Source: Favolaschia claudopus (taxonomy: Eukaryota; Basidiomycota; Agaricomycetes; Agaricales; Mycenaceae). Taken from it: a stretch of 64,000 bases of DNA. How positions within the stretch are numbered: the first letter of the stretch is position 1; the number at the start of each line of letters is the position of its first letter. Location of the stretch: positions 868,001 through 932,000 of the forward strand of contig JAWWNJ010000099.1 in the NCBI GenBank assembly GCA_037176885.1, in the 5' to 3' direction. Below, piece by piece: positions 29,050 through 40,900 of this stretch. Under the pieces are notes generated by a model, which worked only from the letters and a program-made list of their open reading frames with translations, was not told where the DNA came from and ran no database searches. A program made the translations under genes and the position numbers.

Positions 29050-30020
29050 TCACATCCCTGGCGCATCAGAAACGGTAGGATATATCCCAGCAATAAGCGC
29101 GATCTCGGCGCACTCCTCCTCGGTTACTGGTCCGCAAATACGAATTTCTTGTAGTCTGCAGCCGGTCCTTTGAATCCAATCAATGAAAGGGATATGCGGC
29201 CAGGGATCTGCAGAACGAGGCAGCGAAATCCGCATGGCGTGAAGGGAGTGTGAGTTGAACGCGTTGAAAAGTGGCGACAAGTCCTCGAGACTGCTGATCT
29301 CCAGCTGACGCAAATATTTGAGCGGCATAGGAGCGAAAACCAGCGGATCAGTCGAGGACTCTCCCCAATACCCAACCAGTTCAAAGCGCGCCTCACATAC
29401 CCGCCTGCACTGCGATAGGATCCAGCCACACTCCATCACAGACATCTCGTACGCCAGGTAGAGGCGAGTGACATTAGTCCAGTCATGGTCAAGCCGTGGG
29501 GAGCTATCCGAACGGAAGCCTCGGAAGTTGACGTACGTCAAAGATTTCATTGCAGATGATCTGAACAGATTGCACAAGAGTTGTGTGACGGTCAGATCGT
29601 CCCACTTTACATCCAGCGAAAGTTCCTGCAAAATAAGAATTTGCGATTTTGATTCGGCCAAAACCGGACAGGATCCTTCCACACAGATGACCAACGAAGT
29701 GAAACGGGTCAAATGGTCGAACACGGTGGAAAGAAAAGCGGTCAGCGACGCTGAAGGCTGGGATTGGGCGGGCTCTAGAACAAGGCGAAGCAAGAATGGA
29801 CGAGACCCGGAACGCTTGAGCCACAGCAGTAAGTTAACAGTTCGGTGTCGTCTTCTGCCAGCGACGATTTCTGGCCACAGATCGCGGGTCGAGGTGGCTA
29901 TCCTCCAATGCGCGCACACAGCGGCAAGGAGCAACGGCGCATGAGCAGGATGAGGGCTGCAGTACTGTTCCTTCGACATTGTGATACAGAAGATTTCATG
30001 TATCAGTTTCACGGGAAGGC
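29050..30020 (-). CDS. F-box-like protein with leucine-rich C-terminal region
   Basis: The frame opens with LPVKLIHEIF, the core of an F-box, followed after an insert by PLLLAAVCAHWRIATSTRDLW, the HWR/W pattern of agaric F-box proteins. The following 230 residues contain irregular leucine-rich repeats (FTSLVICVEG, LQELSLDV, LRQLEISSLEDLSPLF). Such proteins bind Skp1 and select substrates for SCF ubiquitin ligases. The Val in LPVKL is encoded by GTG, so the true start is upstream: an acceptor TAATCTAG just before 30030 and a GTGAGC donor near 30083 suggest a small 5' exon. No internal stop is seen to the C-terminus at 29050. Confidence 0.75.
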
Positions 30021-30404
30021 TTTGTCTGCGTGCCTAGATTAAGTCGGTCTGCAAGTCGGCCAAACGAAGGGAAAGCTCACATTGACATTAGCACAGACCT
30101 CAGCAATATCTAAGAAGCACCACTCTGCGCGTATTAATATTCATTGGCGTGATGACACCTTGGTGCCGATCGGTGATCGACGATCGTGTTGACATACGGT
30201 AGACATTTAACAATTTAACAATGTGCTATTCATCTACGTAGAGACTCTACTTAGGTACGAGTACCTCGATGAACCCAAAAGAAGAAAGAGAAAGAAATCG
30301 TAAGTATCGTAAGAATCATAAGGTATCGTAAAACGGCCTCTAGTCGCTTGAAACCCCTTCCGGCCCTAAACAGCGGGAGGTCCAAGTGACGGCCGGTATA
30401 TGGT

Positions 30405-30776
30405 TCAGAGACAGAATGACGCTGCTGCTCTAGCGGCCATAGTTCGTTGAATGCTCCCGAAAATCCTCCCTGCCAATCGAACCGATGTTGCATGCCAGTC
30501 CGCCGAGATATGGGTCAATAATTTCCGTCTCTTGACAATGCTAGGGATGTTGGCGACGGTAATGAGTCCACTAATGCTCGGTATGTGCCCCAGATAATAC
30601 TGTGACATTATCAACGGCCATGTTACAGTATGATCAGTAAAGAGGGACTTAGCAGCGAGTAATATAGGTTTCTGTTCTTCATCGGAAAGTCCCGCCTCAT
30701 TCAGCCTCACCGCGGTCCGCGCGATGAGGTCACCAGTCGTGTCTATGCGCCACTGGGAAAAATGGGAGCATTCCAC
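30405..30776 (-). CDS. Hypothetical protein, possibly an exon
   Basis: The 123-codon frame has normal protein composition (segments DLIARTAVRLNEAGLSDEEQ, TVTWPLIMSQYYLGHIP, VRLAGRIFGSIQRTMAARA) and no repeats. It starts at GTG, so an upstream exon is likely. It lies downstream of, and in the same orientation as, nothing obvious on its 5' side; the F-box gene is 385 bp beyond its 3' end. No family recognised. Confidence 0.45.
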   Translation of the reverse strand: MECSHFSQWRIDTTGDLIARTAVRLNEAGLSDEEQKPILLAAKSLFTDHTVTWPLIMSQYYLGHIPSISGLITVANIPSIVKRRKLLTHISADWHATSVRLAGRIFGSIQRTMAARAAASFCL

Positions 30777-30821
30777 AAAGAATTACTTATGTCGATCGAT
30801 TCGTCTACCGTATTCGGACCT

Positions 30822-30899
30822 ATCAACGGTATGTCAACAGTTTGTCAACAGGTCAACACGAGCGTCGATCGTGTTGACAGCTGTTGACAGGCAATTGAC
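30822..30899. repeat. Cluster of GTCAACA/TGTTGAC words
   Basis: Five GTCAACA or TGTTGAC words occur in 78 bp (GTATGTCAACAGTTTGTCAACAGG ... GTGTTGACAGCTGTTGACAGG), in both orientations, and CGATCGTGTTGACA also occurs at 30182. It could be a subterminal transposase-binding cluster. Confidence 0.6.
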
Positions 30900-31001
30900 A
30901 TCATGTTATGGTGCGCATCACTTAAACACCACCAAACAAGAACGAAATTTATTGCGCATGATCAGAGCCTCCAGGTTTCTGATCCTCTTGCCAAAACATT
31001 A

Positions 31002-31196
31002 GAGACTTTGCGGAAGCCACCGGTGGCTATTTGTGGCTCTTCGTGTGCAATAGTTTTTTGAGCCTCCCGCTAGAGTTAGCCACCCTAGCATCCCGTGAAT
31101 AGGTAGTACAAATAGTGGCTAATCCACCCAGAGGCTGTCATCCGGTCCCGAGAAAAATTAGCCACCAATAGCCACCAGTGGCTACCGCAAAGTCTC
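31002..31196. mobile_element. 195-bp TA-flanked MITE (GAGACTTTGCGG family)
   Basis: Inverted ends GAGACTTTGCGG with TA on both sides (31000-31001, 31197-31198), followed inward by AGCCACC/GGTGGCT palindromes. A 297-bp relative lies at 44063-44359. Confidence 0.88.
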
Positions 31197-31257
31197 TATT
31201 GGGAACTTCTCCATTCCGAGGGTGATGGCAAAAAGGTCGAGATTCCCACGGTGGGTC

Positions 31258-31577
31258 ATTGGGGGAGCTTGCTCGGAGTTGCTCCCCCTTTTATCAGAGC
31301 CGTCACCGAAAAGCAATAAGCTGTGCAGGAGAGCGTTTTGATGTAATTGATAGATCTGTGATAGATGATCTTTCCGAGTGATGCGCGAGCCGTCAAGCTG
31401 ATCCTTGAGTGATTCCGCTTGATCCAGGGTGATGGCGGCATTGTTGCGCCTGATCCTTGGCTGCAAACACGCGGAATGAACACGGACTCATCGTTTGATT
31501 CGTTTTTGCTCTAGCCGGTGACAATTTGCGCAAGATCCCCCTACTGTAGGCCAGGAAATGGCATACAAATCATATTT
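31258..31577. repeat. About 310-bp direct repeat, copy 1
   Basis: Nearly identical to 32294-32602, differing mainly by an 11-bp insertion in the terminal palindrome (GGGGGAGCTTGCTCGGAGTT). It starts ATTGGGGGAGC and ends GGCATACAAAT. The two copies flank 716 bp. LTRs of a short element or a segmental duplication are both possible; TG...CA ends and a polypurine tract are absent. Confidence 0.85.
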
Positions 31578-32293
31578 GTTTTTTCCCTTCTCCAGAGGGA
31601 AATCCCTCGGCCGGGAAAACGCGTTTTAAAGCCTCGGAATGACCGATTTTTCTAATGTTATGGTGAGACAAGTGTTTCAAAAGGAAGAATAGGCGTCCGA
31701 GGCGTCTCACCCAGATACCCATGTTGTGAGATGAAAGGAAGTGAAAATGAGAACCATGGTGGCAGCTTCTCTCTTTTTAAATTTTCTGCAACGTTATTGT
31801 TGTAAACAGGTTTGCTGTCGACGGTGAACCGCATCCGGGGAGAACCAATCTGGCAAACCATGACATACCCACCCTCAGCCGGAAGACCCAGAACCTCCCA
31901 GGACCCTGCGCTGCCCGGTTGTCACACGTCTACTACAGCGCTATCCGTCAGCGTAAGAGCTGAGGGTTTGTTTCTCAATTTGCTTCCTGCCGTCTCCCAC
32001 CATCGATCTCCTTCAGCAGCCGCCATTTTGCCACGCTTCGCGAGAAACAAGAACCCATTTCCTCCTCCACTGTCCAGCATGGTCGCAATTCCGTCCTCCT
32101 CTACAACTCGCTTCCTTTGCGGCTGGGATCTTGGGTGCCGTCGATATTCGCACTCTTCTCAACTACCCTAAACTCGTTAAACCCGTGGCAGAGTTCATAC
32201 GACTATCGGGACGTTTCCAATAAAGTTACGTCTCCGTCGGTATGAACGAAAATCGAAAACGAAAACGCGGCTAGACGAAAACGCGGCTAGCTG

Positions 32294-32602
32294 ATTGGGG
32301 GAGCTTGCTCCCCCTTTTATCAGAGCCGTCACCGAAAAGCAATAAGCTGTGCAGGAGAGCGTTTTGATGTAATTGATAGATCTGTGATAGATGATCTTTC
32401 CGAGTGATGCGCGAGCCGTCAAGCTGATCCTTGAGTGATTCCGCTTGATCCAGGGTGATGGCGGCATTGTTGCGCCTGATCCTTGGCTGCAAACACGCGG
32501 AATGAACACGGACTCATCGTTTGATTCGTTTTTGCTCTAGCCGGTGACAATTTGCGCAAGATCCCCCTACTGTAGGCCAGGAAATGGCATACAAATTATA
32601 TT
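32294..32602. repeat. About 310-bp direct repeat, copy 2
   Basis: This copy has the intact terminal palindrome GGGGGAGCTTGCTCCCCC. Just outside it is a 15-bp tandem ACGAAAACGCGGCTAG-type duplication (32258-32290). Confidence 0.85.
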
Positions 32603-33104
32603 ATTGATCAGGCGGCCTCAAGTCCATCAATTGCGAGGATTCAGAAACGAAAATGACCGGTTTCAACACGGCAAAGAAGCCGAAAGGACTGGATTGATGT
32701 CACAGTCACAATGTACGTGGTCTATCGTGCTTGCCGAACGTGTCCGTGTGGCTGTACCAGGTCACGCACACGGCGTGCTTTAGCACTCTAAATTATCAAT
32801 TGATTTAAGAGTGAAGATCACTCAGTGCAAGACTCAGTGCGCTCTGCACTTCAGAATCATAAAATAGAAATTTTTACGACACCCATTCGTGGCAAACATG
32901 ATATAGACGAACACTAAAGGCAAACAGGAAACAAGAATGGACTACATAAAGTAAACAAATATTATTATTTTATATTTTGGTTAATTTGTGTTGGCTGCCG
33001 GCAGTAGCTAAGTTGCACGAGCATATCAATTTGCGGGGAAAAACGGCAATTTCGGGTACGTTTGGTAGCTGCGAGTACAAAAGCGGAGCATCGGAACCAA
33101 CATA
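32603..33104. other. Stretch without gene
   Basis: Sequence at 32640-32730 shows weak inverted similarity to 33170-33260 around GAAACGAAAATGA, suggesting an old TIR element. Nothing coding is supported. Confidence 0.4.
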
Positions 33105-33150
33105 CAGCCGTTTTGGAAACAATATACGGGTTTTGATTGAGTGGTGCTCA
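33105..33150. mobile_element. Isolated left terminus of a mariner-like MITE
   Basis: TA followed by CAGCCGTTTTGGAAACAATA matches the inverse of 20812-20846 and is related to the element at 7526. No partner end within 900 bp. Confidence 0.55.
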
Positions 33151-33328
33151 ACGTTTCGATCGAGCAAGCATGTACGTGACCGTGACCCTTGGCGTGATGA
33201 CATCATAGAGCCGACCTTGACTTGTTCCGTGCCGACTGTTTCATTTTCGTTTCTGAACCTGCTGCCGACGGGCACCGCCGGCCATCTATACGCTATTCTA
33301 TATATAGTCGTTTTCGTTTTCGTTTCTA

Positions 33329-33801
33329 TGGTGCACATCGCATAAACACCACCAAATAGGTCCCATCACTGATGCCATCATTGATGTCTCAAATCGCCCA
33401 AGAACAAAAAACCAAATTTTATATTGCATTTTCTGTACTGAAATCTCATGGAGGGCTTCTACTGGGCTTCTTCAAAACGCTAGGGGAAGGACATAAGTTG
33501 CAGCCAATAGCTTTCCAACGACTTTGGGAGCATGTAACTCGGCGTCCGGACTTATGGCTACCCAATAAGGATATGTGTCGTAAGCACACGTGATTGATTG
33601 ATTGATTGTATCAGTGATGTCTCAAATCCATGCCGTGAAAAATATATTTATTGTGAGTTTTGAGCGGATGAGAAATCCCTCTAGAGGGTTTAGTCTACTA
33701 TCTAATCGGAGTGTTTTGGCCAGAGGATCAGGCGTGGGAAGGCTCTGATGTGGTGCAATAAATTTCGTTCCTGTTTGGTGGTGTTTATGCGATGTGCACC
33801 A
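33329..33801. mobile_element. 473-bp TA-flanked MITE (TGGTGCACATCGC family)
   Basis: Ends TGGTGCACATCGCATAAACA are inverted repeats of at least 28 bp with TA on both sides (33327-33328, 33802-33803). Single related termini occur at about 30907-30955 and 34895-34930. The interior has a TGAT tetranucleotide run at 33590. Confidence 0.88.
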
Positions 33802-33803
33802 TA

Positions 33804-34162
33804 GTATATACTCCGTCTCCGTCTCAATTTGTTTCCTTCTCTTTCTCTTTCTCTCTCTCCCTCTCCCCCACTACCTTACTGTACGTATAATATTAGATAT
33901 AATCTCTCCATATACCTTTAGAAAACTCAACTCGTAGAATATTCAAGCACGCATACTTATCTCATTCCCCAACCTCAACTAGTTACCATACGCAAATTGT
34001 TTCCAAAACCGTCTCACACCTCTTACTTACACTTATCTTTTATACTCGCACCATTCCCCAACCACAGTAGTTTAACATGTAGATTCCTAGGACTGGTCCA
34101 TCCAGTCAGTACTGCCGCGTAGCCCTTACGGCCAGGTACGGCGTAAATAGAACTCAAGTCAA
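33804..34162 (+). mobile_element. LINE 3' UTR fragment
   Basis: A pyrimidine-rich region ends in TACTGCCGCGTAGCCC ... GGCCAGGTACGGC and AGAACTCAAGTCAAGTC, the same 3' end as at 7268-7932. No ORF is left. Confidence 0.7.
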
Positions 34163-34243
34163 GTCTTGTATATAAGTAGTCCGCTGGGGATCTCTGATCC
34201 CTAGGTTTGTTATCGACTTGGCTCCTGGGCCCTTCTCCCCTTA
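34163..34243 (+). repeat. LTR fragment of the KH-gag family
   Basis: TTGTATATAAGTAGTCCGCT to CCCCTTACA matches the 3' portion of the LTR at 24938-25122 with a few substitutions. It starts just upstream of the TATA box and abuts the LINE tail. Confidence 0.8.
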
Positions 34244-35056
34244 CAGCCCTCAACCCCAACAATCTTTTTTTGTTACATTTTTTCAACATGGATGGTCTGA
34301 GAATGCTGGCAAGCCTAATCAATCAACTCATTGAATATTTTCTGCCGTCCCGTCCCAATTGATCAAATTCAAGGCACTTCATCGGAGCTCGAATGACCGC
34401 CGCCTCAATATGGTTCCGAAGATTTACTTGATGAGAACAACAAGCAACACAGTAGGTATTTGGATACAGAGATACTGGGAGACTTCTGACTCTTCATCAC
34501 TAGATCCTTGAGCTGAATCAAAGTTGTCGTGGCTTCTGAGGTACGTCGCTGAAAAAGAAGAATCGATTGGCAGCTCGCTTTCCCGGTTCAGATTCCGGTA
34601 GTGCGTGCAGTCCGTATTCTTCCACTAGTGTTGTTATCGATATTGACTTCAAACTAACATACAGAGAGCAGCGGGACGTAGAACTCAAGCGAGTCCGCCA
34701 TTTATGTTCAATGTCCATGCCCCGCGGGTGCCGGAGCGAAGCGGAGGCGTATCTTGTGGTTCCTAGTGTTGCCGCGAGACGGAGCTGCCTCGAGTCGATT
34801 CGCAGCTTGCCTTGATGTCCACAGCATTGGTGGAGCTGCTATAACCGTCAGTAAAAAGTATAAAAAAAGAAAAAAAAAATTGTTACAGTGTAGTATGGTG
34901 CGATTATCTTAGTCACCACCAAAGTTGCACTATTATATAGTCCTGCTCCACAGCTCGGATGAGGCCCAACTTGAGAATATGAAACCTCAGATTAACATTG
35001 GATTACATAACATAAGTAGAAAATAAGATAAGATAAAATCTAGACATAAATCATAG
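34244..35056. other. Stretch without a supported gene
   Basis: Short frames only. A terminus related to the TGGTGCACATCGC MITE family is at about 34895, and an A-rich run at 34860-34880. Confidence 0.45.
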
Positions 35057-35414
35057 AAATCAATTTACTTACCAAATATGGAATTTTCCATCAAAGCCGC
35101 CCTACTGCACAGAAAAACGACTCACTGGTCGGCGGAAATAGTATAGACGGGATGTATTCCTTGTGTAGAATAGGTCTACCCACGCAAACAAGCCGCATCT
35201 GTCATGTTTCTCATAGGTTTTGGCTGGATTTTCCTGGACGAGCCCGCCCGCCAGCTCGGCAAAATCCATGCAAAAACAGAGATTTTTCTACACCCAACAT
35301 ACCGGCTTGAGGCTCTCAACAGTTTAGTCAACTTGCCGCTCAAGAAAATCATTCATATCCAAGCAAAGGACGGGGATTGATTGAAATTTCCATATTTGGT
35401 AGGTAAATTGATTT
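35057..35414. mobile_element. 358-bp TIR element
   Basis: Arms AAATCAATTTACTTACCAAA ... (35057-35083) and the complementary 35388-35414 are 27 bp with one mismatch. The right flank TTTCGCCGCAACTGTA recurs at 48594-48609. TSD unclear. Confidence 0.65.
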
Positions 35415-35571
35415 CGCCGCAACTGTAAGAAAATTATCAGAAAATGGATGACTTCCCATAGTGATAAACAAATGTTTTCAAATATCTGGGATTATCTGGA
35501 AGAGATACCGAGGGACCCCATCGGGTTCAGATCACACTCACCAGCTGCCGTCAAATGGAGGCAATGGGTCA

Positions 35572-36267
35572 ATGCACGGTCGGCCCACCGAATGCACTAC
35601 AATAAAGCTGAGACACAGCAGCCCCATTCCTCACCTCCCCTCCATGCCAAGCAGCTCTTGGAACAACCTGTTTGGCTATCCGTTCGAGGGATTCGGATCC
35701 ACCGCCGTTCCAGACCAAATCTACGAAATGGGCGCCTTGGATGACACAAACACGTTCGATAACGAAATGTTTGGGGTATATAATCCCTGGGGCGAAGCCT
35801 TAACAGGTCTTGAAGGGCCCCATCAGTTAGAGCTTACAGTTGGCTTACAGTTCTCCACAGGCTCGTACCATCCATTAACTCTAGAAGCACTCCACCACCG
35901 TCTTGTGTGGGTCGAAAACTATGTCAGAGACATTCAGCTGCAGAAAGATGCCGGGACAAATTACAAAGCGAGTCAGATGTCGGGGAGCAGTCATGGTATG
36001 GACGCAACCACCGCCACGGCCAGCGCTCAGCGCTGGAACTCGGATATTCTTCTCTCTCCTGCGCGGCGTTGTAGCCCTACAGCTCGCGTGGCCCTCAAAT
36101 CGACAGAATCATCGACCAGCGCCGGCGAGGCAGAGGCTCGCAATATAGAGTTGTCGACACGGAGGGGAAGGCAATGTGGGTGTCAGGCAAGAGTATGCAG
36201 AGAATCAATAAGTCCATGGTATCTGACTGGCAAAGGTCTAAAGCAGCGAGGGGATCCTGTTTTATGA
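35572..36267 (+). CDS. Hypothetical protein
   Basis: The frame is open from 35461; the first ATG is at 35572. A central part (NNLFGYPFEGFGSTAVPDQI, MGALDDTNTFDNEMFG, LHHRLVWVENYVRDIQLQ) looks like genuine protein and the C-terminal part is Ser/Arg/Ala-rich. I do not recognise a family. The C-terminal composition could mean that the real gene splices earlier. Confidence 0.4.
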   Translation: MHGRPTECTTIKLRHSSPIPHLPSMPSSSWNNLFGYPFEGFGSTAVPDQIYEMGALDDTNTFDNEMFGVYNPWGEALTGLEGPHQLELTVGLQFSTGSYHPLTLEALHHRLVWVENYVRDIQLQKDAGTNYKASQMSGSSHGMDATTATASAQRWNSDILLSPARRCSPTARVALKSTESSTSAGEAEARNIELSTRRGRQCGCQARVCRESISPWYLTGKGLKQRGDPVL

Positions 36268-36818
36268 AGGCGCTCACAATGTGAACAAAACATCTGGGCG
36301 TGCTGGTACTCGTGATTTTAGCAATAACCAATCATATGGAGTGGCGAGATGTATACTAATTTGGCCAAAATTGACAAACAATATGAAGAAAAAAGAAGAA
36401 ATGCCTCCGCTTTGCTCCGGCACCTCTGGTACATTTTGTCATCTTCGTCGTGATTCCGAGTATTATTAAGTAATAATAGAGGGCTACAATCTTGTCGAGG
36501 TCAAGAGCGCAATCATCAAATTCATTCACAGGAGTCAGGACCTACAGTAGTAGTCTGAGTAGCAGCACCGATCCGTTCAAGCAATGGAAAGGTCGAACGC
36601 AAAGGTCGCGGTGATGGGGAATAGAACCGGTGACGATGTGGAATACGACTGTAGGATGGTCCCAGTGAACCTGATACAACTTGATCTATCTTGATAGCCT
36701 CTGAAAGTACTTGACTCGACCTTGACAAGACTTGATACAGCCTGATAAGGTATAACGGGCAACTTGATCAAGCTCCGAGCGTTTACTGCGCCGGCTTCTT
36801 AGCTACGCAGTGTAGCTT
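36268..36818. other. Intergenic stretch, no supported gene
   Basis: Contains several short CTTGA/TCAAG-rich words at 36670-36770 but no element ends or coding frame that can be supported. Confidence 0.45.
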
Positions 36819-37374
36819 GTGCCGTCAACCGAATCTCTCTCTCTCCACCCCCCGAAAAACTCCAAAAAGTGCTCGATTCTCCATCTCGTCGAACGTATTC
36901 TCGGGATCCGATGGCCGTCTGATGTCGCAGCCCGCGGACAAAGAGTAGGGAAACGAGGGGTGCTGCGCACTGTCGACAACAGCGAAGATGCACAGGCAGT
37001 CTTCTGTTCCTCCCTGAGGATGGAACCGATCGTACCGATGTATGCAGCACCATGGGACGACCCACTACCGATCGCAACAGTTATACTGCCCAAAAAGGAC
37101 GCCTTGACGGCCCTCGACCGAGCGCTGGCAGACGAGCGCTGGTCGACGTCGACTTGGTTTACAGATGGGTCGCTGTTGGAAGGAAGAGCTGGGGGAGCGG
37201 CGGTGAGACTGAAACGAGGTGTAGAGAGGGACAGGATTAGGGCCTTTGGGTGGCGGGCAGGTGTGCGAGGGGGAGATGGAAGGTCTGCTGCAAGCGACGG
37301 CAGCGGCGCTGCATGGCGACAACGCTCACATCGATTGTGTTGCGGACTCACAAGCAGCACTACGGGCGTCGGGG
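36819..37374 (+). pseudogene. LINE polyprotein fragment: connector and RNase H N-terminal half
   Basis: The frame has MEPIVPMYAAPW, a typical connector segment of Tad-like LINE pol proteins, followed by RNase H: TWFTDGSLLEGRAGGAAV with the first Asp, then after a frameshift around 37190-37255 CEGEMEGLLQA with Glu and DCVADSQAALRAS with the second Asp. It is cut at 37374 by a TIR element. The remainder of RNase H lies at 42482-42887. The original enzyme removes template RNA during LINE integration. Confidence 0.82.
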
Positions 37375-37890
37375 GTAGGGTGGCGGGAAACAGCTCTGGC
37401 GCCTGGTTAACCGAGGTAATTTATCAAAGCCAGCCTATTTGACCTAATTTACCGGGCTGATTTACCCAAATTTCCCACGGCTCTTTTCGCTGCAAGAACC
37501 AACTAAAAATTCAAAAATTTTCCCAATTACCGCTGCTATTGAGGTCAGAAAGAGATAAGAAACTCAGCAAGCGCATGAGCACTATATTTTGTCGAGAGTC
37601 CGACCGCATCTCCCTAATGATGTCAGGGTGGGAAGAAAATTCGACGGAATCATTGAGAAATCGGACAAAAATGGCCGAAATTGACAGAATATTGCATGTC
37701 GTGAACCAATTGTGCTCTTCCTTTCAAGAAAAAACCCGGCTAAGGCTGCCAAAGGAGGTGGATTTAGCCCTCCAGACCACGGTAAATTAGCCCTATTTTA
37801 CCGGCCATTTTTGAGCCTCCGAAAAGTTGGGTAATTTAGCAGTAAAATTTGCAGATGTAAATTTCGGAGGCCTATTTCCCGCCACCCTAC
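37375..37890. mobile_element. 516-bp TIR element in LINE RNase H
   Basis: Ends GTAGGGTGGCGGGAAA and TTTCCCGCCACCCTAC with direct repeat TCGGGG (37369-37374, 37891-37896). Removing it joins RAS to GIVSTRPRSG in frame. If the ends are TAGGG/CCCTA instead, the duplication is an imperfect 8-mer, as in hAT. Confidence 0.8.
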
Positions 37891-37963
37891 TCGGGGATCG
37901 TCTCGACTCGGCCCTAGTGTTGCCGGAAGCTGGAGCCAGCTCCGAGCTGAGTTCAACTCCAAC

Positions 37964-40900
37964 TAGTGCTGCCGGGAGCTGGAGTTAGCTCCGAGCTGAG
38001 TTCAGCTCCAACTCGACCCGTTACCATAAACGGCACCTCGAGGTGATGCCAGCTCGCCTCGCCTCCGCTCCCAAAACAGGCACCGTGACATTTTTGACAG
38101 CGTCACTGAGTGACTGACGCGTCTACCACACTCCTCCTCCTCCCGCTCACCGACCAGCGCATCCTGGCGCAAACCAATCCTCCTATGCCTCACCTCAACC
38201 TCGCTTGGCATCGACGTCACCGGCTGACTGCCCCGCAGGACGCGAAACGCCCCACAAAGCTGGAAATATGACGCAAAGGTGGCGCGTCGGGACAGTGCAT
38301 GGCGCACTCAGGGTCCAAGGTACGTGCAATAGATACCTCTAAAATGTCATATATATTGCCCCAATTATACTCCATTACAACTCTCCCTCTTGTGTGAACC
38401 CCCATGGCCTCGCCATCCTGCCAATGCGGTAACCCGCAGGCATGCACTTGCTACATCCAACCCCCGCGTCAAAACAACTTCACGATGAATTCGTACCCAA
38501 CCCCCAACGTCTTTGGCTCATGGCCTGGCTCTCAGGTGTCCCCTATGTCTCTCCCGCCTCCGGCTTTCATCCCCGGATCGCCGTATCCTCCACCACCACC
38601 TCACGCCGCTTTCGGCCAGGCTTACGCCTTTCAAAATTCATACCCTGCTTCATTCAACACCGTGATACCACCCCCTTCGTCTACGGAACCTCGTGCCCCA
38701 TTTATCGACGCGACTAATACGATTAATGCCGACGTCGCTCCGACACAGCGCAAGAAGAAACGCAAAGCTAATCTCAATGCTAACTCGGCAACTACTTCCC
38801 GTACCCGGCGCCGCGTTGACTCTAATTCAACCTCCGAACCCGCGGTTTATGGGGTGGGTCCGTCTGGTGCAAACATGGCGGCAGCAGCCGCAGCGTCTGA
38901 ATCTGTTTCCCATCCCGCGATCCCTCACGCAAACTTTGGCTCTCTGATCAACAAATCTTCGGCATCTGCAGACGATGCGACGGATGTTTGGTATTTCGTT
39001 CGAGGTGTCCACGGCCCTTCTGCGCCAACTGTCGCACCAGAACCTACCGAAATGAAGGTAGATCGCCCGGATAAAAAGGTCTTTTCTCATTTATCATGCC
39101 GCCTCTGTCCGTGAGTGTTCCATTGTATTTTATTCGTGTACCTATTCAAGCTAAACCCTTCTTTCGTTAGATTTCCAAAATGGAAGGCATGGAAGAATGG
39201 TCCTGGACAAACCAAGACCATCCGAAATCATCTTGAGGGAGAACATGGTAAAGTTTGGAAGGATATGGTCATCTTGAAGGGGCTCAAGAATTGGGATATT
39301 CTCGCAAAGGCGCCGAAGACTCCGGGAGAGCGAGAGGAATTTTCTATTCCCGGATTCTACGAACGATTGGTTAAGTGGATCGCTGTTGATGATCAGGTTG
39401 GTGCTATCTCATCATTGTTTCTTGCGATTCTGATATATTTGGTTAGTCTCTGGACGTGGTGGATTGTCCCGAACTCCGTGATCTCCTCCTCTTTATTGGG
39501 GCTCAATTGGAGGACAAGGACATTCCTCATCGCACGAAGTTATCAGAATTGATTGTCAAACGGTTCCAGGCCGAATATCAGTTAATGATTCATGAAATAC
39601 AGGTATGTCATGTTATATTCTAACGATTCACCCTCTAATTATATGCGCAGAACTCGCTTGGGCGACAGTCTTACACCCAGGATGTGTGGAGTCGCGAAAA
39701 TCTTGACTCGCATTTGGGGATTACCGCGCACTACATCGTCCGAGACGCGAATGGGCACCTTGTACTTAAAACTCGACTCGTTGCTTTTCGTCGATTGGAT
39801 GGGAGACATACCGGTCAAAATATCGCCAAAATCTTTGTACAAGTTTTGAAGGAGATTGGTTGTTTGCACAAAGTAAGTCACATAGAGTTGTGAATTGAAC
39901 GGCCTGCTGATGATCACTCAGGTCGGAATGATTACATGCGACAATGCTAGCAACAATAACACATGCATGGTGTATATTGCGCAGGAGCTCGCCGTACTCG
40001 GAATTCCTTTCGATGCGGAAGGGAACAGAATTCGGTGAGTTTTGATGATGTATTCCCGAGTCTGAGGGCTAACCGTGTTCAGCTGTTTTCCGCATGTCGT
40101 CAATATTGCTGTCAAAGCCGCTCTCGCAACACTTCCCGAATTACCTGCTTATCAAGATGGTGTCGATTCGGACAACTACGGCACGCGGATTCCCGAGGCA
40201 CTGAAGCAGGATGTCGGGTATTGGGAGGCGCTAAGAAAAAATCCAGTCAAACAAACTCGGACACTCGTTACATCGTGCCGAGCGTCTGGTCAACGACGGG
40301 ATAATTTTAAGGAGACGATCGAACGTCGCAACGAGGAGGGCGGCTTCGGCGAACCCGCCTTGAAGCTGCGCGTCATACAGCTCTTGCAAGATGTCGACAC
40401 GCGTTGGTCGGCTACGTTCTTGATGATAGACCGGTATCTTGAGCAAGATTTGGTTTGTTCTATTGTTTTTTTCTTGCTGGTAGGGATTGAATTTGACTTG
40501 CAATTTCGTTCAGGCTGTTGAGGCATTTCTCGACGACCCAATGCAAGTCGAGATTTCAGATGACCGACTCGATCCGATCGCCAAGACTGTGCTCGTCGAC
40601 ATTCGGCGCTTTTTACAGGTCCCACATCTTGTCCAGGAGATAGTATCTGCGGAGAAAGCGCCTACCCTGTCCTATGTGCTCCCACTCTATGAGCAGCTCA
40701 TTGCCGCACTCAAGCTTCTTGCTCGAGAGCTCCCGAAAATCAGTCTCGGTATTAACGCCGCTGTCGATAAATTCACCGAATACCTCGGGATGTCTCGGCG
40801 CACTCGAATTTACGCGCTGGCCATGGGTAAACACTTCGCTCTTCTTCACCTCATTCGCTTCAACCACTCATATTATTTCTCAGTTTTAAATCCGACAACA

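Noticed and set aside
30822..30899. CRISPR-like or replication-origin iterons
   Set aside because: Spacing is irregular, words occur in both orientations and the context is eukaryotic; treated as a repeat cluster.
32284..32310. Helitron 3' end: hairpin followed by CTAG on the minus strand at 32287-32290
   Set aside because: The other copy of the repeat lacks the CTAG, and the base after it is not the T expected at a Helitron target.
31258..32602. LTR retrotransposon with 310-bp LTRs
   Set aside because: No TG...CA ends, primer-binding site, polypurine tract or coding sequence in the 716-bp interior.
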